Shown here piece by piece: positions 1 to 13,639 of a stretch of DNA of 64,000 bases. The stretch comes from Atopsyche davidsoni. Taxonomy: Eukaryota; Arthropoda; Insecta; Trichoptera; Hydrobiosidae. Below the pieces are notes generated by a model. That model did not search any database. It saw only the letters and a program-made list of their open reading frames with translations, and had not been told where the DNA came from. The stretch covers positions 5,295,501-5,359,500 of the forward strand of contig JAILWY010000010.1 of assembly GCA_022113835.1 (NCBI GenBank), written 5' to 3'. The position numbers and the translations under genes are program-made. The first letter of the stretch is position 1; each line of letters begins with the position of its first letter.

Positions 1-360
1 CCCCGCCGCGCCGGCGACCTGTTTGGAGCGGCCCGCGCAGTACCCATTGATGATACGCAGGAATGCGGTCGCCGAGCAATGACCGCGGCGCCGATCTGTG
101 GACTCGTTGTTTTGGTGATGGGATGATCTAAAGGACAGTTTCAAAGCCGGTGTTATGACACGGCGCGGGCATATCCGTGAAAGGAGCGCACGATGAAAGC
201 TTGAATGGCGAATATGCCCGAGGATCGCGAGCACGCTGATTCATAAATAAGACAATTTTCTGTACGTATTGTACTCGGGCGAGGCGGAATTCTGCAGTGG
301 AAGCTGATGCGTCGTGGTTTATTAATGTTGTGACGCGTTTGACGCTCGAACACAACAACA
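1..360. other. GC-rich left edge, no gene recognised
   Basis: The first 130 bases are strongly GC-rich and CpG-rich, then composition declines toward AT-rich sequence. Two overlapping short ORFs exist on the minus strand but look random and share no recognisable motif. It could be the tail of a GC-rich island or leader exon continuing outside the window. Confidence 0.4.
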
Positions 361-3300
361 CTGCCAGGCGAGTGTCAGAGAACTTTTTTCAGTTGTTTCT
401 TTGATTCAACAGTTGCATTATGCATATATTTGGTTTTCAATGGCGCGAGGTCAATACTCGCAATAAAGCATTGCTCGTTAAGCATATTTTTGAAGTAAAG
501 CATAATCCTATATTCATTTTAATTTCTTCAGAAATACAGATATAAGAAACTGCTCATGATATTTATTATGATTTTTTAATATAAAAAATATAATTTATTG
601 AGATTGTTTTATGATGTATGAGGAAAACTTATAGCTTTTAATCCAAATCCATCTTAAAACATTCAAAACGCTATTAATGCAAATATAAATATTAGAAAAA
701 TGTCGATTTGTGTGAGGCATTATGTCGTTATCTCAATGCAATTGTGGGACCTGCGGCTGCTTGTGCAGTGCTGGTGCGGCGCTTCCAGATTCGGTCGATG
801 CTCGAGGGAAGTCAGATGAATATATTAGGCAAAATTCATGATTACATTCAGTTGTCTGGAGGTCACCTCGGTTGTGTTTGTGAATCCTTCTGTCTTTATT
901 TGAACACCAGATAGCCAAAGCCAACTATGGTAGGACCGAATACTAATTAAACGCGTTTATCTCCCATATTGTCTATCGAATATCAAATTTGTTTTTATGT
1001 ATTCTGTCGTGAGTAATTCCTTATCTTCTTCTATCTCCAAAGTGATCAATCTTATTCGATAAATTTTACATATACTTATATTTTATGTTATATTATAGTT
1101 TCTTAAAAAACTACAAAAACAACCATTAGAAGAATACGTTCGCGCATGCTTTGCATGTAATTTTAATAAAAAACATTGATATTAAAACGATGTGATTTAA
1201 ATCAATAATGAAGTAATATTAAAAATAAGTATTTCAAATAATGCATTTAGAAACTAAAAACTTTCCAAGCGTACGAATACTTCTTTAATTTTATCCATAG
1301 TAAGAGTTGTCTTAGTAATATTTTGTATACAAATATATTTAAAGCTAAAATATATTTGACAAAATACAAGAATCGATTCAAGATTCATAGTATGTATTCG
1401 AGAGTTAACCATTATAATAACTTACCGTTGACGACCGGTCTGCACATGGTCTCCACACTCAAGGATATCACGTAGATCAGCACACTCGTATACCACACAG
1501 GTACACACTTACGAAAATATAAAAACCCAAAGACAAACCCGGGTCCAAATAACAGCCTAGGTGTACTAAGCTCTCGTAGATATCTTGCATCGACAGTTGT
1601 CGGTATTGAGTTTTACTTTTCCAAGTACTAAAAATAATGTATTTCACAAACAAAAATCTGACATGAATAATATATGATATTAAATCCAAATTTTGATTGA
1701 ATGACTAGATCAATTATTTATTCAGATTGGAGTGCCACCCTTAAAATGATTGGTATACTCTTTTAGGGAGAAGTTACGTTACAAATATACATGATAAAAG
1801 TAACATATTATAGGTAGAATAAAATTGACATTCCATTTGATGTTATTTTTTTTTCTGAATTTAGCATACGCTTTTCATATTTATTGAGATTTTTTTTCGC
1901 TTTGATCCTGTAGGCGGCCAACAATTTTTACAGAATTTAAAAAAATCTAATTATTCCACCCGGATGCTAACCCGGGATTCAACAGTCAATCAATCGTTGT
2001 GACCGCGTGTACAGAGAGATACATGCTGAAGACGCATCGAACCGGACACGGCCGCCATTGCCGCCGAACGCTTTGAATTGTTAGCTAACGTGCGTCTTCC
2101 CTTGCGGCCTTCTATTCTTTCAGAGTGCTGAACTAACAGCGCCGAGGAATAAACGTAGAAACACGCGGTACGGTATTAGATATAATGAAGCGAAACACAG
2201 CGCGGGATCGGGTGTATTTTGTAGTGGAGACTTCGGCACCGTTTAATTATAATTAATTTATATTCAAAAGCGGTTCAAGTCATATCGGCCGAGGTCCGCC
2301 CGCGCCGCCCGGCCTTTCAAGGATACGCGAGGCGCGCCGCGCGGTTCACTGCTCCTAGCCGGCCGCGGTCCCTGTCCGGTAATAGTTGGAAGTGGTCAGT
2401 TCTGAAAACAAACATGCGATTCGGGTTTATTTTATGATACTCCATGCTTAATTTCGACGTAAAAAAAAAAAATTTTTTTTTACTTACATTTTAAAAATTT
2501 ATTTTGTAGGATTTATTCAAAAAATTTAAATTCACAGATCAAATACTATTTTCAAATAATTTTTTGTTTATTTGCAATGCAAGTAATATAAAAATTTAAA
2601 TCTTTATAAATTATGGATACACTGTGTAAATGCCAATAAATATAAAGACTACAGTAATTGCAGCATGTACACCTGTTCTAAATAATAAAATTGAATAATC
2701 CGTTAGCTTTAAGTGAGTTTTACTAATGCGCCTTTAGTAAACACACCTCGCTACATACCGAGATCCGCCATCGGCCATTGGCATACTGCTGGGAGAGAAC
2801 TGCAGTCGTGGAAAGAGTAAATTTTAACGGTGGCTCCGCGGGCGGCTCGCGCAGGTGGGCACCTTTACTGGTTTACACCGGCCGAGTAAACAGTCTTTAT
2901 ACCGACGACTCGGCCTTTGATATCAATTTAGTCTCGAAAAGTCTCGGCCACGTCCAGGGCCTGACTGACTTCCATGTAACCGAGAACCATGCCATCCCGG
3001 GCTATTGAATCCTACTTATTTTGTTTTTCCCTTGACTGAACTTTCGCTCTTAACAATAAACACTATTATCCAAATAGTCAACATGAAAAACTTTTTCTCG
3101 AAGTACTTTGTATATATTTGCATTACTTCTAATGCATAATTAATTTGAATGCTTAATTTGACACTGCGACACAGCCGATAACCGAACAGTGATCTTGCCA
3201 ATACCGTCCTCTTTTTGCTACAAAACACCCAAAATCAGAGGAAGCTTTTAATTGTTCAGTTGTTGGATGCGTGTGTAGTCCAATTTACAAAATCGCGACT

Positions 3301-6300
3301 TGTTGTATGGCGGTTCAGAAATAAACTATATGTTCCCACTCATTAAAGTAAGCTGTTTTGTAAGCCTATTTTTTTTAATTTTATTTAGAACCTCATGCTA
3401 ATATAGTGTCAAGTATATTACGGAGTAAAGATAATAAGTTATACATATAAAGTTTTGTCTTTCGCGATTTAAATATCAAATGAAATAGATGTATGTGTGA
3501 CATAGCCTGCTCGTGATAAAAAGTTATGTCACATAGCTCGGGTTTAGAGAATAAAAAAGAGGTCAGATATTACACAGAATTAAAGGTAAATACTGTCGAT
3601 TTCAACGACAGCTCCCAGTACGACAAATATCCTGATGAATTATCCGTCAACAAACTAAGTAACTTGACACAGATTGATTGATTGATTGATTGATTGAAGA
3701 CTGCATCCGGTACCGCAGTTGAGTCCGGCACTAGCCGCGCTGGCTTTACCTCACTTCCAGGACCTTAAGTTTCCAAAGACTCTAGTAACCTGTTTACGTT
3801 GATGCGATAGTCATAATAAACTCGAAATCGTTTTAATAATTAGTCAAGAAATCACACTTATTATATACACACACACACATATATTATATTAAAATTTTAA
3901 AAACGAAAGGTCGTATTGTAACAATTTAGCGATTGTAGATATGATATCTATATATTTGTAATTCTTTACATTATTCCCAGCACAAACCCGACCCTTGCGA
4001 TTCTTCCTGAAGACGTACTTAGCGGGTAGTTTTTTGTTTGAAGCTTTTGTTGAAGCTTGTTAGATATTTTATCATCGTTCCTAACTTCAGAACCTTCGAT
4101 GTATAATAATTGCTTCATTATAGGTTTTTCGGAATATTCCTCCGTCGAAACCCGAGAACCTTGGGGTACGCAATATTTCGCAGCCTTATTTTCAGAAGTC
4201 GATTTTAATTAGGGCCTGGAAAAGTCTTACACTAGATGTGACAAGACAGAGCCTTATCGTAAGCGAGCAAAAAATTATGTAACTTGCGGTCCATCGCCAC
4301 ATTATCTCTATAATTTAATATCTTACAAATATTGAAGATACTATTATGTTTTTAATAAAATTTGTAATGAAACTTTTGTTTTTGCACTTCAAATGTGAAC
4401 ATTCAGTTTTGGAGATTAAATCCAATGTAATACACAGATTTAATATACATCATAGTATGAACTTATTTTCCATTGTTAATTTGCTGAAAAACTTATAAAT
4501 AATGTACTGAAAACAGATATTGGAAAAAAAAATATGAAAGAATTCTGTTTTTTTTTTTTTTGGGTCGTCTTATATTATCCCAGCCACCCCTTAATGTGTA
4601 ATACGATATTAATACACGGTTGGGGTTGTACGTCTGTTTGAACGAGTAGATTGGTTTTATTGTCATCAGGCAGTGTACTTATCAGTTTTAATAAAAATAT
4701 CAGGTATTCTCGTCTACTAACTCTCAGTACGCTCAATTACAAAGTGCGGTAACTTTGCGTCGGTATTTTCTACAGTTACTAGTTCCATTTAACTTAAGTT
4801 TAATGAAAATTGAGCTAAGTGCCGAGGCGTGCACTATGTATGGAGAACTCTGACCGGTCGGGCCCCCACCCCCAGGGTGAAAAGCCTATTAATGTCCGAC
4901 ACAGCTCTCTCGTGTCCATGGCGGAACTTTGCGAAGAGTGAGTGATCGAGCTTTATTGCTTTAATACTGGCTGGCATTTAATGCAGTGTGCTCGTGAGGA
5001 CTCCGGATGTTCAGTTGAGGCTCTCGATCTAGTTGGCGTGATTGTTTAACGAGCTTAACGGAAGCAGAGAGGGAATTCTGGATTTTCCGATAATTCTATT
5101 TCTATTGATCAAGCGCAGACGTAATTAGTATTAAATCGTTGGTTACCTTTCGATTGCCTCCCCTAGCTCACAAACAGTAGAGTAGATAAAATGCTTTTGA
5201 TTCGGATGGTTTATATTTGATTTTTCCGCTACAAAAAATAAAAAGCTTTGAAAAGATGCGATAAAAATATTTACAGCAAGTAACAGTGTTTATTTGCATT
5301 TTTAGTGAGCGAATTTTTATTCAAAATATTATGAATACATTTTCTTCGATAAATGTAAGCAAGTCTACGTAAGTACCCGAATGTCTGCTGAATTTTCTAC
5401 CGATACCTCTCAAAAGAAATACCATAAAGAGTATATTTCCAGGCAACCTCCGACAAAAGAATACAACCAATCTCTCGGGTGAAACTTTTATTTGAAAAAT
5501 AATATCGGTTCAGAATTCGTACAAGTGGAATTTAATATCTGACAACAATAGATTTGTCTATTTTCAAAAATTTCATAATACTGCTGTGGTTGTGGAGAGG
5601 GTGCACCTCGAGCAGTCCCATGTTTTATAAGAGCACTGAGAGCTTATATTGAGTTCGAGAGGAGAGATTGCGGAGGCTTCAGGGGAAATGCGCCGAGTAA
5701 CTCAATAACGTCAGGAACATCACGGATTGCCTCCATCGACTATAAGGCGGTGATACTCGTAGCGTGTACTGCACATATATTATTTACTAGATTCTCATTC
5801 AACGCGATTCATTATTTATTTCTAAATACGTCGCTGCACGACAATTCAAGGAATTAATTATAAACAAACTGTTTTCATGTATCGATTAAAATTCTTTGTA
5901 TTTTTTCTAATAACTAAAATCTATTATTGATTTTAGTACAAGATCGAGGTAAATCAAATTGAACGTGTGTATTGTAAATTGAGATTCTAAGATTAATCGC
6001 TGCGTAATTACATCTAATTAGAAATAAAACATCCGACGAGCATAGGTTCGATTCACAGGTGGGCTTTAGGACCTACCTGTTAAACCTACCATACCTGTAG
6101 GTCTACCTTATATTTAAATTAATATAGTACTATCTTTGTATCTTTCAATGCTTTCATAAAGGTTTGTGTTGAAGCAACAGTATTCAGTTGCTAAGGACAC
6201 GGCGTCGAATACGATGTTTATTATATTGTTCAGCAACAGGTGAATTCACGGCTATAGAATTACGTTTTGCTAATATTTTATTCAAAATTTATTTAATGAC

Positions 6301-9300
6301 ACACGGGTATTTAACTTCTTTAACCTAGTTATAATTGATGTAAATCTCGTTTTATTAGCATGGGTTTTTTTAAAGTAATTGACTGTCCAAATTACTGAAA
6401 AAGTAAAATGATGTTGAAAACTGAAACAATTGTATAAAGCGTAGAAAAATTGATTAATAACGGCATGCATAGTTTTTTTCCATACACATATTAAGAAAAT
6501 TTAAAATGTTTTGAGCACTCTGAGTGATCTTTTGTTTAAAATTGAACTATTTATTCAAGTATAATCATTAAAAAATTATGATGTGTTAAATAACTAAAAA
6601 AACGGAATATTTTTGTTTAGGGAACAAATCTAAAACGAGAACTTTTTACACCATTTACCATTTGTACACTAAATTTAAATAAATAGAATTATTATGTTTT
6701 CAGAATTCATATTTACTTAAATACTTCTCTATTAATTATGGGTTATATAATTTTTATACAATTCTATTACGGTATTAAAACTCACAGAGCTTCCTTGGAA
6801 AATATTAAACGAAGAGCTATTCTTGAGAAATCCATCTCCTATATTATTTTTATTTAAATGATATTACCTCGCAGACAATTTTCCAGAGAGGTTAGAAAAA
6901 ACCAGGAAATTGAATGAATTTGTAAGCGACTAGGTTTCGCATTATCCACTTATTGCTTGCAGTCTCTCGATAGGGACTATTTTATGACGGAAAGTCGATT
7001 TTATATTATGATGTTATAAAGCGTTTAAGTGGAAACAAATCCTTTAAGTTCCCTGGTTTCATTTAGTTATAAACAGAATATTTAAAACTATACAAATGTC
7101 AATTTTTTTTATTAACTATGTGGGAATGTACTGATAATTATTTATTCGATCGATTTTCTTTTATAAATATAGGATCATCGTTAAATATATGTATGTGCTT
7201 AGTTTGGTTAAGTAAGTTGATAATAAAGGGCGGCATACATATGGTCCATTTCATACTCGATTAAGATCTAAAGATGTTGGAATTATCTAAAATGACCTGC
7301 ATTCATGAATTTAACACGTGTTAATGACGGTTTTAATTATTTTTATAATGCCAACAATGCCGGCATGACTATTATGTAAATTACAAAATATATCATTCAT
7401 TTATAAATTGCGACATTAGGTTTATAAAAGTACAACTGTACAAACGAAATGGGTCAAATAAGGATATCCGTGTAAAATCTTATACGCAAACATGGCGTTT
7501 GTTGCAAAAGTTAAAATTAGCACCGATAAGTGTTGCCACATATAAAAAAAAAAACTTGAAGTCTCAACATGTGCAGCTGCCTGGGTTTACTTTACTGTGG
7601 GCAACATTCAACTGTATGGAAATGACAAGTCTTCACCTACGTGCATTGCCCACTAATTCGTAATAAATATTTTGACGGTGTGTAACGCCTCGAGTTTACT
7701 TCCGCACGGGTCAGTTCACGACATATTATTATTATAATTTTTATAACTATAACCATCCACCGTCAGAGGGTATAGTTTATCCACAAAATGTATTTTTAAA
7801 AATAATTATTGATATATAAAAAATGGCAATGTGAAAAATTCAAAAAACATCCTTGCTGTAAAGTATTTAGGAAAATTGCTTTATTTTATTAATTGTGTGG
7901 CTTGAAGCTCGAGTCTTGTTCTTAAGAATTTTTATTTGTTAAATAAAAAGTTAATTGTAGATCAAATCTTAATTTTGCTGTTAATAAATTTAAAATATAA
8001 AATTAAAATACTTTTAACTAGAATATTTCAATCATATTTCACAAATTAAATCAACGTTGTAGGAAGCATCGGCGGCTTGCTTTCAAACCTTTAATTATGT
8101 ATAAATTGTAAAGATTTTTCGTTAAATAATAAAATGTTGAAATAAGGAGTCCTTTTTTTTCTTGGAAAAATTCTTTGCAATATAGCTAGCATAATTGGTG
8201 GCAGATTCATTAAGTAATGATCAAAAGTTTTCAGCATTGAAAATGTTTTTCTTTGCAATAAAAAACAGTTTAATTAAAATTTGAAATTTCAGACGTAACT
8301 TTTTCTATCGAGTTGGCGTATATTTGTTATTTAAAATAATATCAACAATTATACAGGCTCCCCCCTGCGATCTTATAGAATTGGTGGTTCATTGTTACAG
8401 CCAAAATATTTTTTTATTTGAAGTAAATAGTATTCAACCAAATTTGTAAACGCGGGATTGAAGAGTATTGTAATTGGTTTTTTTATTAATGTGATTTTAA
8501 TTGGTTAGTAAAAAGTTCATAACACCCAGACTACGTTGCATGATGTTGTTCGTTACGCAAAGCAATTCGTCAAAATTTCCAATTTATAGTTTTGATGTTT
8601 TCCTTAGATCATTTGCTTTCCTTTCGAATAAAATTTTTCTTGAATTGAATGACTATTCAAGATCAAACATTTTCTGCCCATGTCTTCTATACATTTTTAC
8701 CCAACTTTTCCAGAAATATTGACATAATTGAAAAGGCTTTATTCATAAGTTCACTCTTTGCAAAAATATATTACGATTCAAATTGTAGTAGGCACTATTT
8801 TTGTATTATTCAAAATGTGAGAAATAATGCCTATTCATGATTCAATTTGCTTCAAGATTAAAGTCGCATGACGTCAATCTTTATGGGCCAGCAGTCCAGT
8901 TTCAAAGAATTGAATCTCTTGTTTTATAAGGTTTGCTGTGGCCAAGTAAACATTCAACTTGTTATTCTATATGTATTTATCATAAAAAATATCATTCAAA
9001 GTAACACAACCTACACATAAAGAAAACTTATTGAATCGTTAAGAGAAATCCCATTAAATATTTTGAAGTATCAAAATATGTCTTAACGTTAAAACATTGT
9101 TGTAGTAGCTGAAAAAAACTTTGTGCAAGGTTTCAATTTTGTGACTTACGAGTTGATATAAGATATTTGAAAAGCCCGCTGTTGGCGGACTTCAAATGCT
9201 TCTCTTGAATGTTTTTTTTATTTATCTACCTGTATCCAGAATTTACCGTGACAAGCAGATTGTATAAGACCGGCTTCTCTGGTGACGTCACTCTGGGTTC

Positions 9301-12300
9301 GGTTAACTAATTTTTGTTATTTCCCAGAATTCAGTGTTAAAACGCTGCGTCCATTTTCTCTACTGTTCGTTTCGTACTTAGCAAAACAAATTTAACTGCG
9401 ACGCCACTGCTGGGGCTCCAGCCCGACCTGTATATTATTGTTCCGTGACTTTGGATAAAAACAATTCAGTTTCGAGAACAAAATATCGCCAGAGTTACAT
9501 TGGAAGGATTTTTTCTTGTTGCAAAAAGTTTCGAAATAACACATCCTAATCCGAAGAATTCCTTGAAATACCTTTTGAAGGGTGGCTCTCGGGTCTAGGT
9601 AGGAATTTCTCAGAAGCGATTACTCTGGAAATTTATATCCTTTAAGGCCCTTGTTAGCAAACAACGTAGCTGAAGTTGAGCTATAATTTAAGGTTATTTT
9701 ATTTTATAAATAAAATATCAGTGAGTTAATTCTTGGTTTACTTCACGACATATACAATACACTTCACGCAATAATACAAGTATGATATTATTAAAAATTC
9801 AATATTTTTAACGCTATTTCCCAAGTAACAATTTTATCGACATATGTGAACAGAGAACATTTTGAGAGAATTTAATTAATTTGAAAATAACAAAACTTCA
9901 CTCATAAATAATCGCAGCTGGATCATGTTTTTTCTTTTAGTTAATGTGAAAATTACTTTGTTGTTATATATAATGTAACACAATATAGAACAATTTATTA
10001 AATCAACTAAAAACCAAGTATGCAGCTTCAAAATTGACGTGTTTAAATCGATTTTTTTAAACTGCGGCCCTGTAATTACATACCGTTTGCGTACCGTTCA
10101 GACCTCTGCCCTTAAGCGCAAAATTAAAAGTAAAAGATCAAAAACAGTCGACTTCCAGCCGACGGTGTCCTTCCCTCAGAGCACAGCCCGCAGTCGGCGC
10201 AGTCACACGTCATTAGCCAGCTTTATCAGAATCGGTGAACTATTTCGTGTGTTACCTTCCTGAAATCCTATTGTATGATAAACAATGGGGGTGCTCGGCA
10301 TCCCCTGCCCTGAATGTTTTTGGAGAGACGAAATTGCCCAACGCCTCATATTGGCTGGCACGAACCGAATGTCGTAGCGCGCCAACGAACAACGGCTCAA
10401 CATAACTATATGCGCTGTTTTTTGGATAGTTAATATTTTGGAGTCACTCTATTTAATTTAAAGATATGAAATACCACTGTATCATGATATATATATAAAA
10501 CATGTTTCCACTGTGATTACGATGAATCCATGTTGAAGATATTAGCACCAAATTGCCACATGGGATTGTGATTTTTGTCAATGGTCTACATTTCAAAGAC
10601 ACTTCTCAGAACTTATGACACACGTATGAAGTTATGAATCTATTTCTTTAAACATTGATTAACAGTAAAAAAAAATCAATATCGCACATGTGCGCAATTC
10701 CCAAGAAAAAATTTATCATATCATAAGTCATTATCAACAACTAACTGTTAACAAAAAAAACAATTAACAGATAGTTGAATTTTATTGTAGATATTCGTAT
10801 TTTCTATGAAGCGTTATTTTGAATAAAACCGCAACTAATAAATTAAAATTAAATCTACATTAAAGCGGGGAAAATATTACTTTCATTAAAAACGTAAAAC
10901 CTAAAGTGTCGCTGTTATGGATTTTTTTAGCTAAGGTTTGGTTTCAATATTTATTTTCTATTTGCGATCTCTTAAGTTTTATTGAAGTTTATAATAAATA
11001 TTTTTTTACGGTAAAGAAAATACAACTTGCCCCGTTGTCAGTCCGCGCGCGACATGAATGTCCATAGGGGTAGAAACTAGAAATGTAAAAGGTGTTCCTA
11101 GCCATAGCCCACCTTTACCTGTTATATAGATTAGTTCACCGTATGCGACAGGGGAGGGGCCCTTTCTAGTAATGTGCTCGCGTCCAACAATGCCCACAAT
11201 GTGTGCTTTTTATAAAGGTACAACCGGAGAGCAGGAGACGTGTCTTCTTTTTAAAACTGCTTTGTTGGGACTAGACGACATGCCCTTAGACATCATATCT
11301 AAAGAGCTATGAAAAATAAATTCTGCAATTTTACAGACACTGGTGAAAAAAGCTTTCTAGTAAAGCTAGTTTATTATGAAATTGAAATTTGTGAGACGTG
11401 GCAGTTAAGTCTGTCTTATTGAGTTATTTATGTTTATAATTTAAACAGCTTAAAGTAGTTAATCTAAGCTTTCATTTGCAAAAAACTTGTACAGAATCGT
11501 TTACTAAATCATTTTAATGCTGATAAACAGTTTATATTAAAATATTTCAGGTCATCATTTCAAATATACTGCACCAATAAAAAAAATCACATGCTAAAAT
11601 CGAGACACATTGTTTCTTATCAATAATATATTTTTAGTTCTTGGAATTAGACATTTAATTTGAGAAAAATGTATTTTTCTAAGTGAAATTGAGGCATTAC
11701 GGAACATTTAAAAGATAATTTTACAAGAATCCTGAGCACTTCACAGTCTTTTTTAACTGAAAAGAATTTAAAAACAAGAGTTAACAAACGAGATTTTTTC
11801 AGAAAGTCATCGTTTTATCAAATTTATGAACATTTTAAAGATTAAACAGGACGTTTTTCAATTAATACAAAAAAATAATATAGCTTTTTTAAATATTTTG
11901 TAAAAAAATTCAACTGAAAAATAAAGTGACAATTAAATAAATGAAATGACATGATTTTGAAAAAAAGTGACCAAAACTTGCAGGTAAATATATCCCATTT
12001 TTTGTAAGTACTGTCGTGGCTTGATAAAACTCAATGTGTTAATATTTTCTAAACATGGTTAAATCATGTTTTATTCCTTTGTTAAACAAATCAAGTAATG
12101 CGTACTTCAACAACAACGGGTACTAATTCAACGTAATTGGCAGTGAATGGCAGTGTGTAATCAATGGAAATGCCAGAAAACCGATGAAATTCAAATTGAT
12201 ACATTGAATCTTGACAGAAGCTACCTCAGTAATGGACGTCGCTCTGAATATTTAAAACGTTGAAAGGGTAGGCTTTGTATGAGCCAAAAGCTTTATTTCG

Positions 12301-13250
12301 AAAGCACTCGTAATTACTTCATGAAAGTTAAATAATGACGTTGATGGGTGGTTAAGTAGATGCAGTTTGAAATAATTTATAAATAGTGAATATGGCTTCC
12401 ATTTTCCGTTCAAAGGTTTATTTCAATCACTATAAATTTTTAAAATATTTTTTCGATAAACCACGTTTGCTCATCACGGAATGGAAAGCGCTAACATTTG
12501 CTGGCATTGCTAAAAGCGTCATTGTCACGGTGATAGTAATTATTGGTGGAATAGTAAATTGCAGCCTCAGAGGGCGATCGGAAATGGTTTCAGAATATCG
12601 AACGAGCCGGCTGACGCCGTCACATGTACTCACTAATTATGCAAAATAGTGGGTGAAGCCATTCCATGTTATTCCGTACTATAATTGTTTGAGAATATAA
12701 TTGTGGAGGTTTGAAATAGCATTAAACATCAAGGCTTTAAAAGACAACTGGAAGTTTCAGAATGCTAGCATGTGAAAACGGCGAAGGTTCACATATTCTG
12801 AACGACTCTACAGCAGCATTTAATTATATAGCAATTAGAAAATTGCCGGAGAAAAAGGGTTCACCGTGGAATATAAAATAGAACACCTGAGTTCTTGTTC
12901 TAATTCTCATGGCCCTCCCGTACCTCTAATGATAGCCATACAAGAAACGAGATAATTTTAAATCATATTTAATATGGCTTTTAATACAAAATCTATATAA
13001 CCTTTTAGATTGAAGGATACTGTAGGAATACATTTTTAATCAGAGAGATTATATTTTGAAACCTGTAGTACGTTATTGTAATCGCGAATTGACCTGAATC
13101 TATACATTGTATTTTTGAGAGTATAATTGAAGAGGGGAATATGGTTACATAACAAATGAATACATAGTGATGTTTGAATCTCTTACGCCCTTTTAAAAAG
13201 AGCACGTGCATCTCGTAGCCATATATATATATAGCAAATAGTATTCCGCT
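361..13250. other. Long AT-rich non-coding stretch with small GC-rich islands
   Basis: No gene is recognised. The stretch is AT-rich with homopolymer runs. Patches of clearly higher GC stand out at about 1965-2400, 2760-3010, 4830-5060, 9240-9430, 10060-10400 and 11030-11250. Such islands in an AT-rich insect background are often enhancers, leader exons or old element fragments; the sequence alone does not tell which. The islands contain no ORF with recognisable protein motifs. The stretch may be a long intron of the gene that owns the exon at 18957-19034. Confidence 0.5.
3672..3697. repeat. (GATT)n microsatellite
   Basis: Six and a half perfect copies of GATT. A short (AC)n run follows at about 3866-3881. 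Simple slippage repeat with no coding context. Confidence 0.95.
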
Positions 13251-13259
13251 GTTTCGAGT

Positions 13260-13600
13260 CGCCTGTTTTGTTATCGGCCCCGACAGGGCTGTCCCTCCAG
13301 CTGGTGGAACAGCTCTGGATAGTCGCGGGAGGGACGCCGCGCCCGGCGGTATCTCTCCGATTGTGGAGAAAAGCAAACAAAGCGGAGCGGCGCGGGCTGG
13401 CAGAGAATGCGGTGCGTTCCCACGGCCGCCCCCCTTCCGCCCCCCGGCCGCTCCCCGGCCGCCCCCCTGCCGCCCCCCGGCCGCCCCCCGGCCGCCCCCC
13501 GGCCCCCGCGGCGCCGAGCACCCGGCCGGACCGACCGGCCGAACTATCGCTCCGGGATCGACTCGAAATCGCAAACCTGCGCCAGGAATTCTTTCAAAAT
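13260..13600. other. GC-rich island containing a minisatellite
   Basis: An abrupt GC-rich block in AT-rich surroundings. Several overlapping ORFs of 76-189 codons run through it on both strands in different frames, made mostly of Pro/Arg/Ala/Gly, which is what a C-rich repeat produces in any frame. No splice sites or domain motifs support a protein. Confidence 0.6.
13424..13510. repeat. 11-bp C-rich minisatellite, G-quadruplex-prone on the minus strand
   Basis: Imperfect tandem copies of an 11-base unit (CCG, six C, GG); the last copies are perfect. On the minus strand this gives more than four consecutive runs of five or six G separated by short spacers, the textbook requirement for intramolecular G-quadruplex folding. 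Confidence 0.9.
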
Positions 13601-13639
13601 TCTTCGATCAATGCGCTCCCGACTGAATCTAAAATAATA

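Noticed and set aside
1428..1500. Minus-strand exon ending at CAACG|GTAAGT
   Set aside because: The donor is good and a 26-codon frame is open, but the only upstream acceptor is a weak TAAG and the peptide is unremarkable.
1701..1724. miR-279-like seed TGACTAGATC
   Set aside because: Only the seed matches and no opposite arm is found nearby, so no hairpin.
12139..12175. miR-34-like TGGCAGTGTG
   Set aside because: The similarity ends after ten bases and the surrounding sequence does not fold as a precursor.
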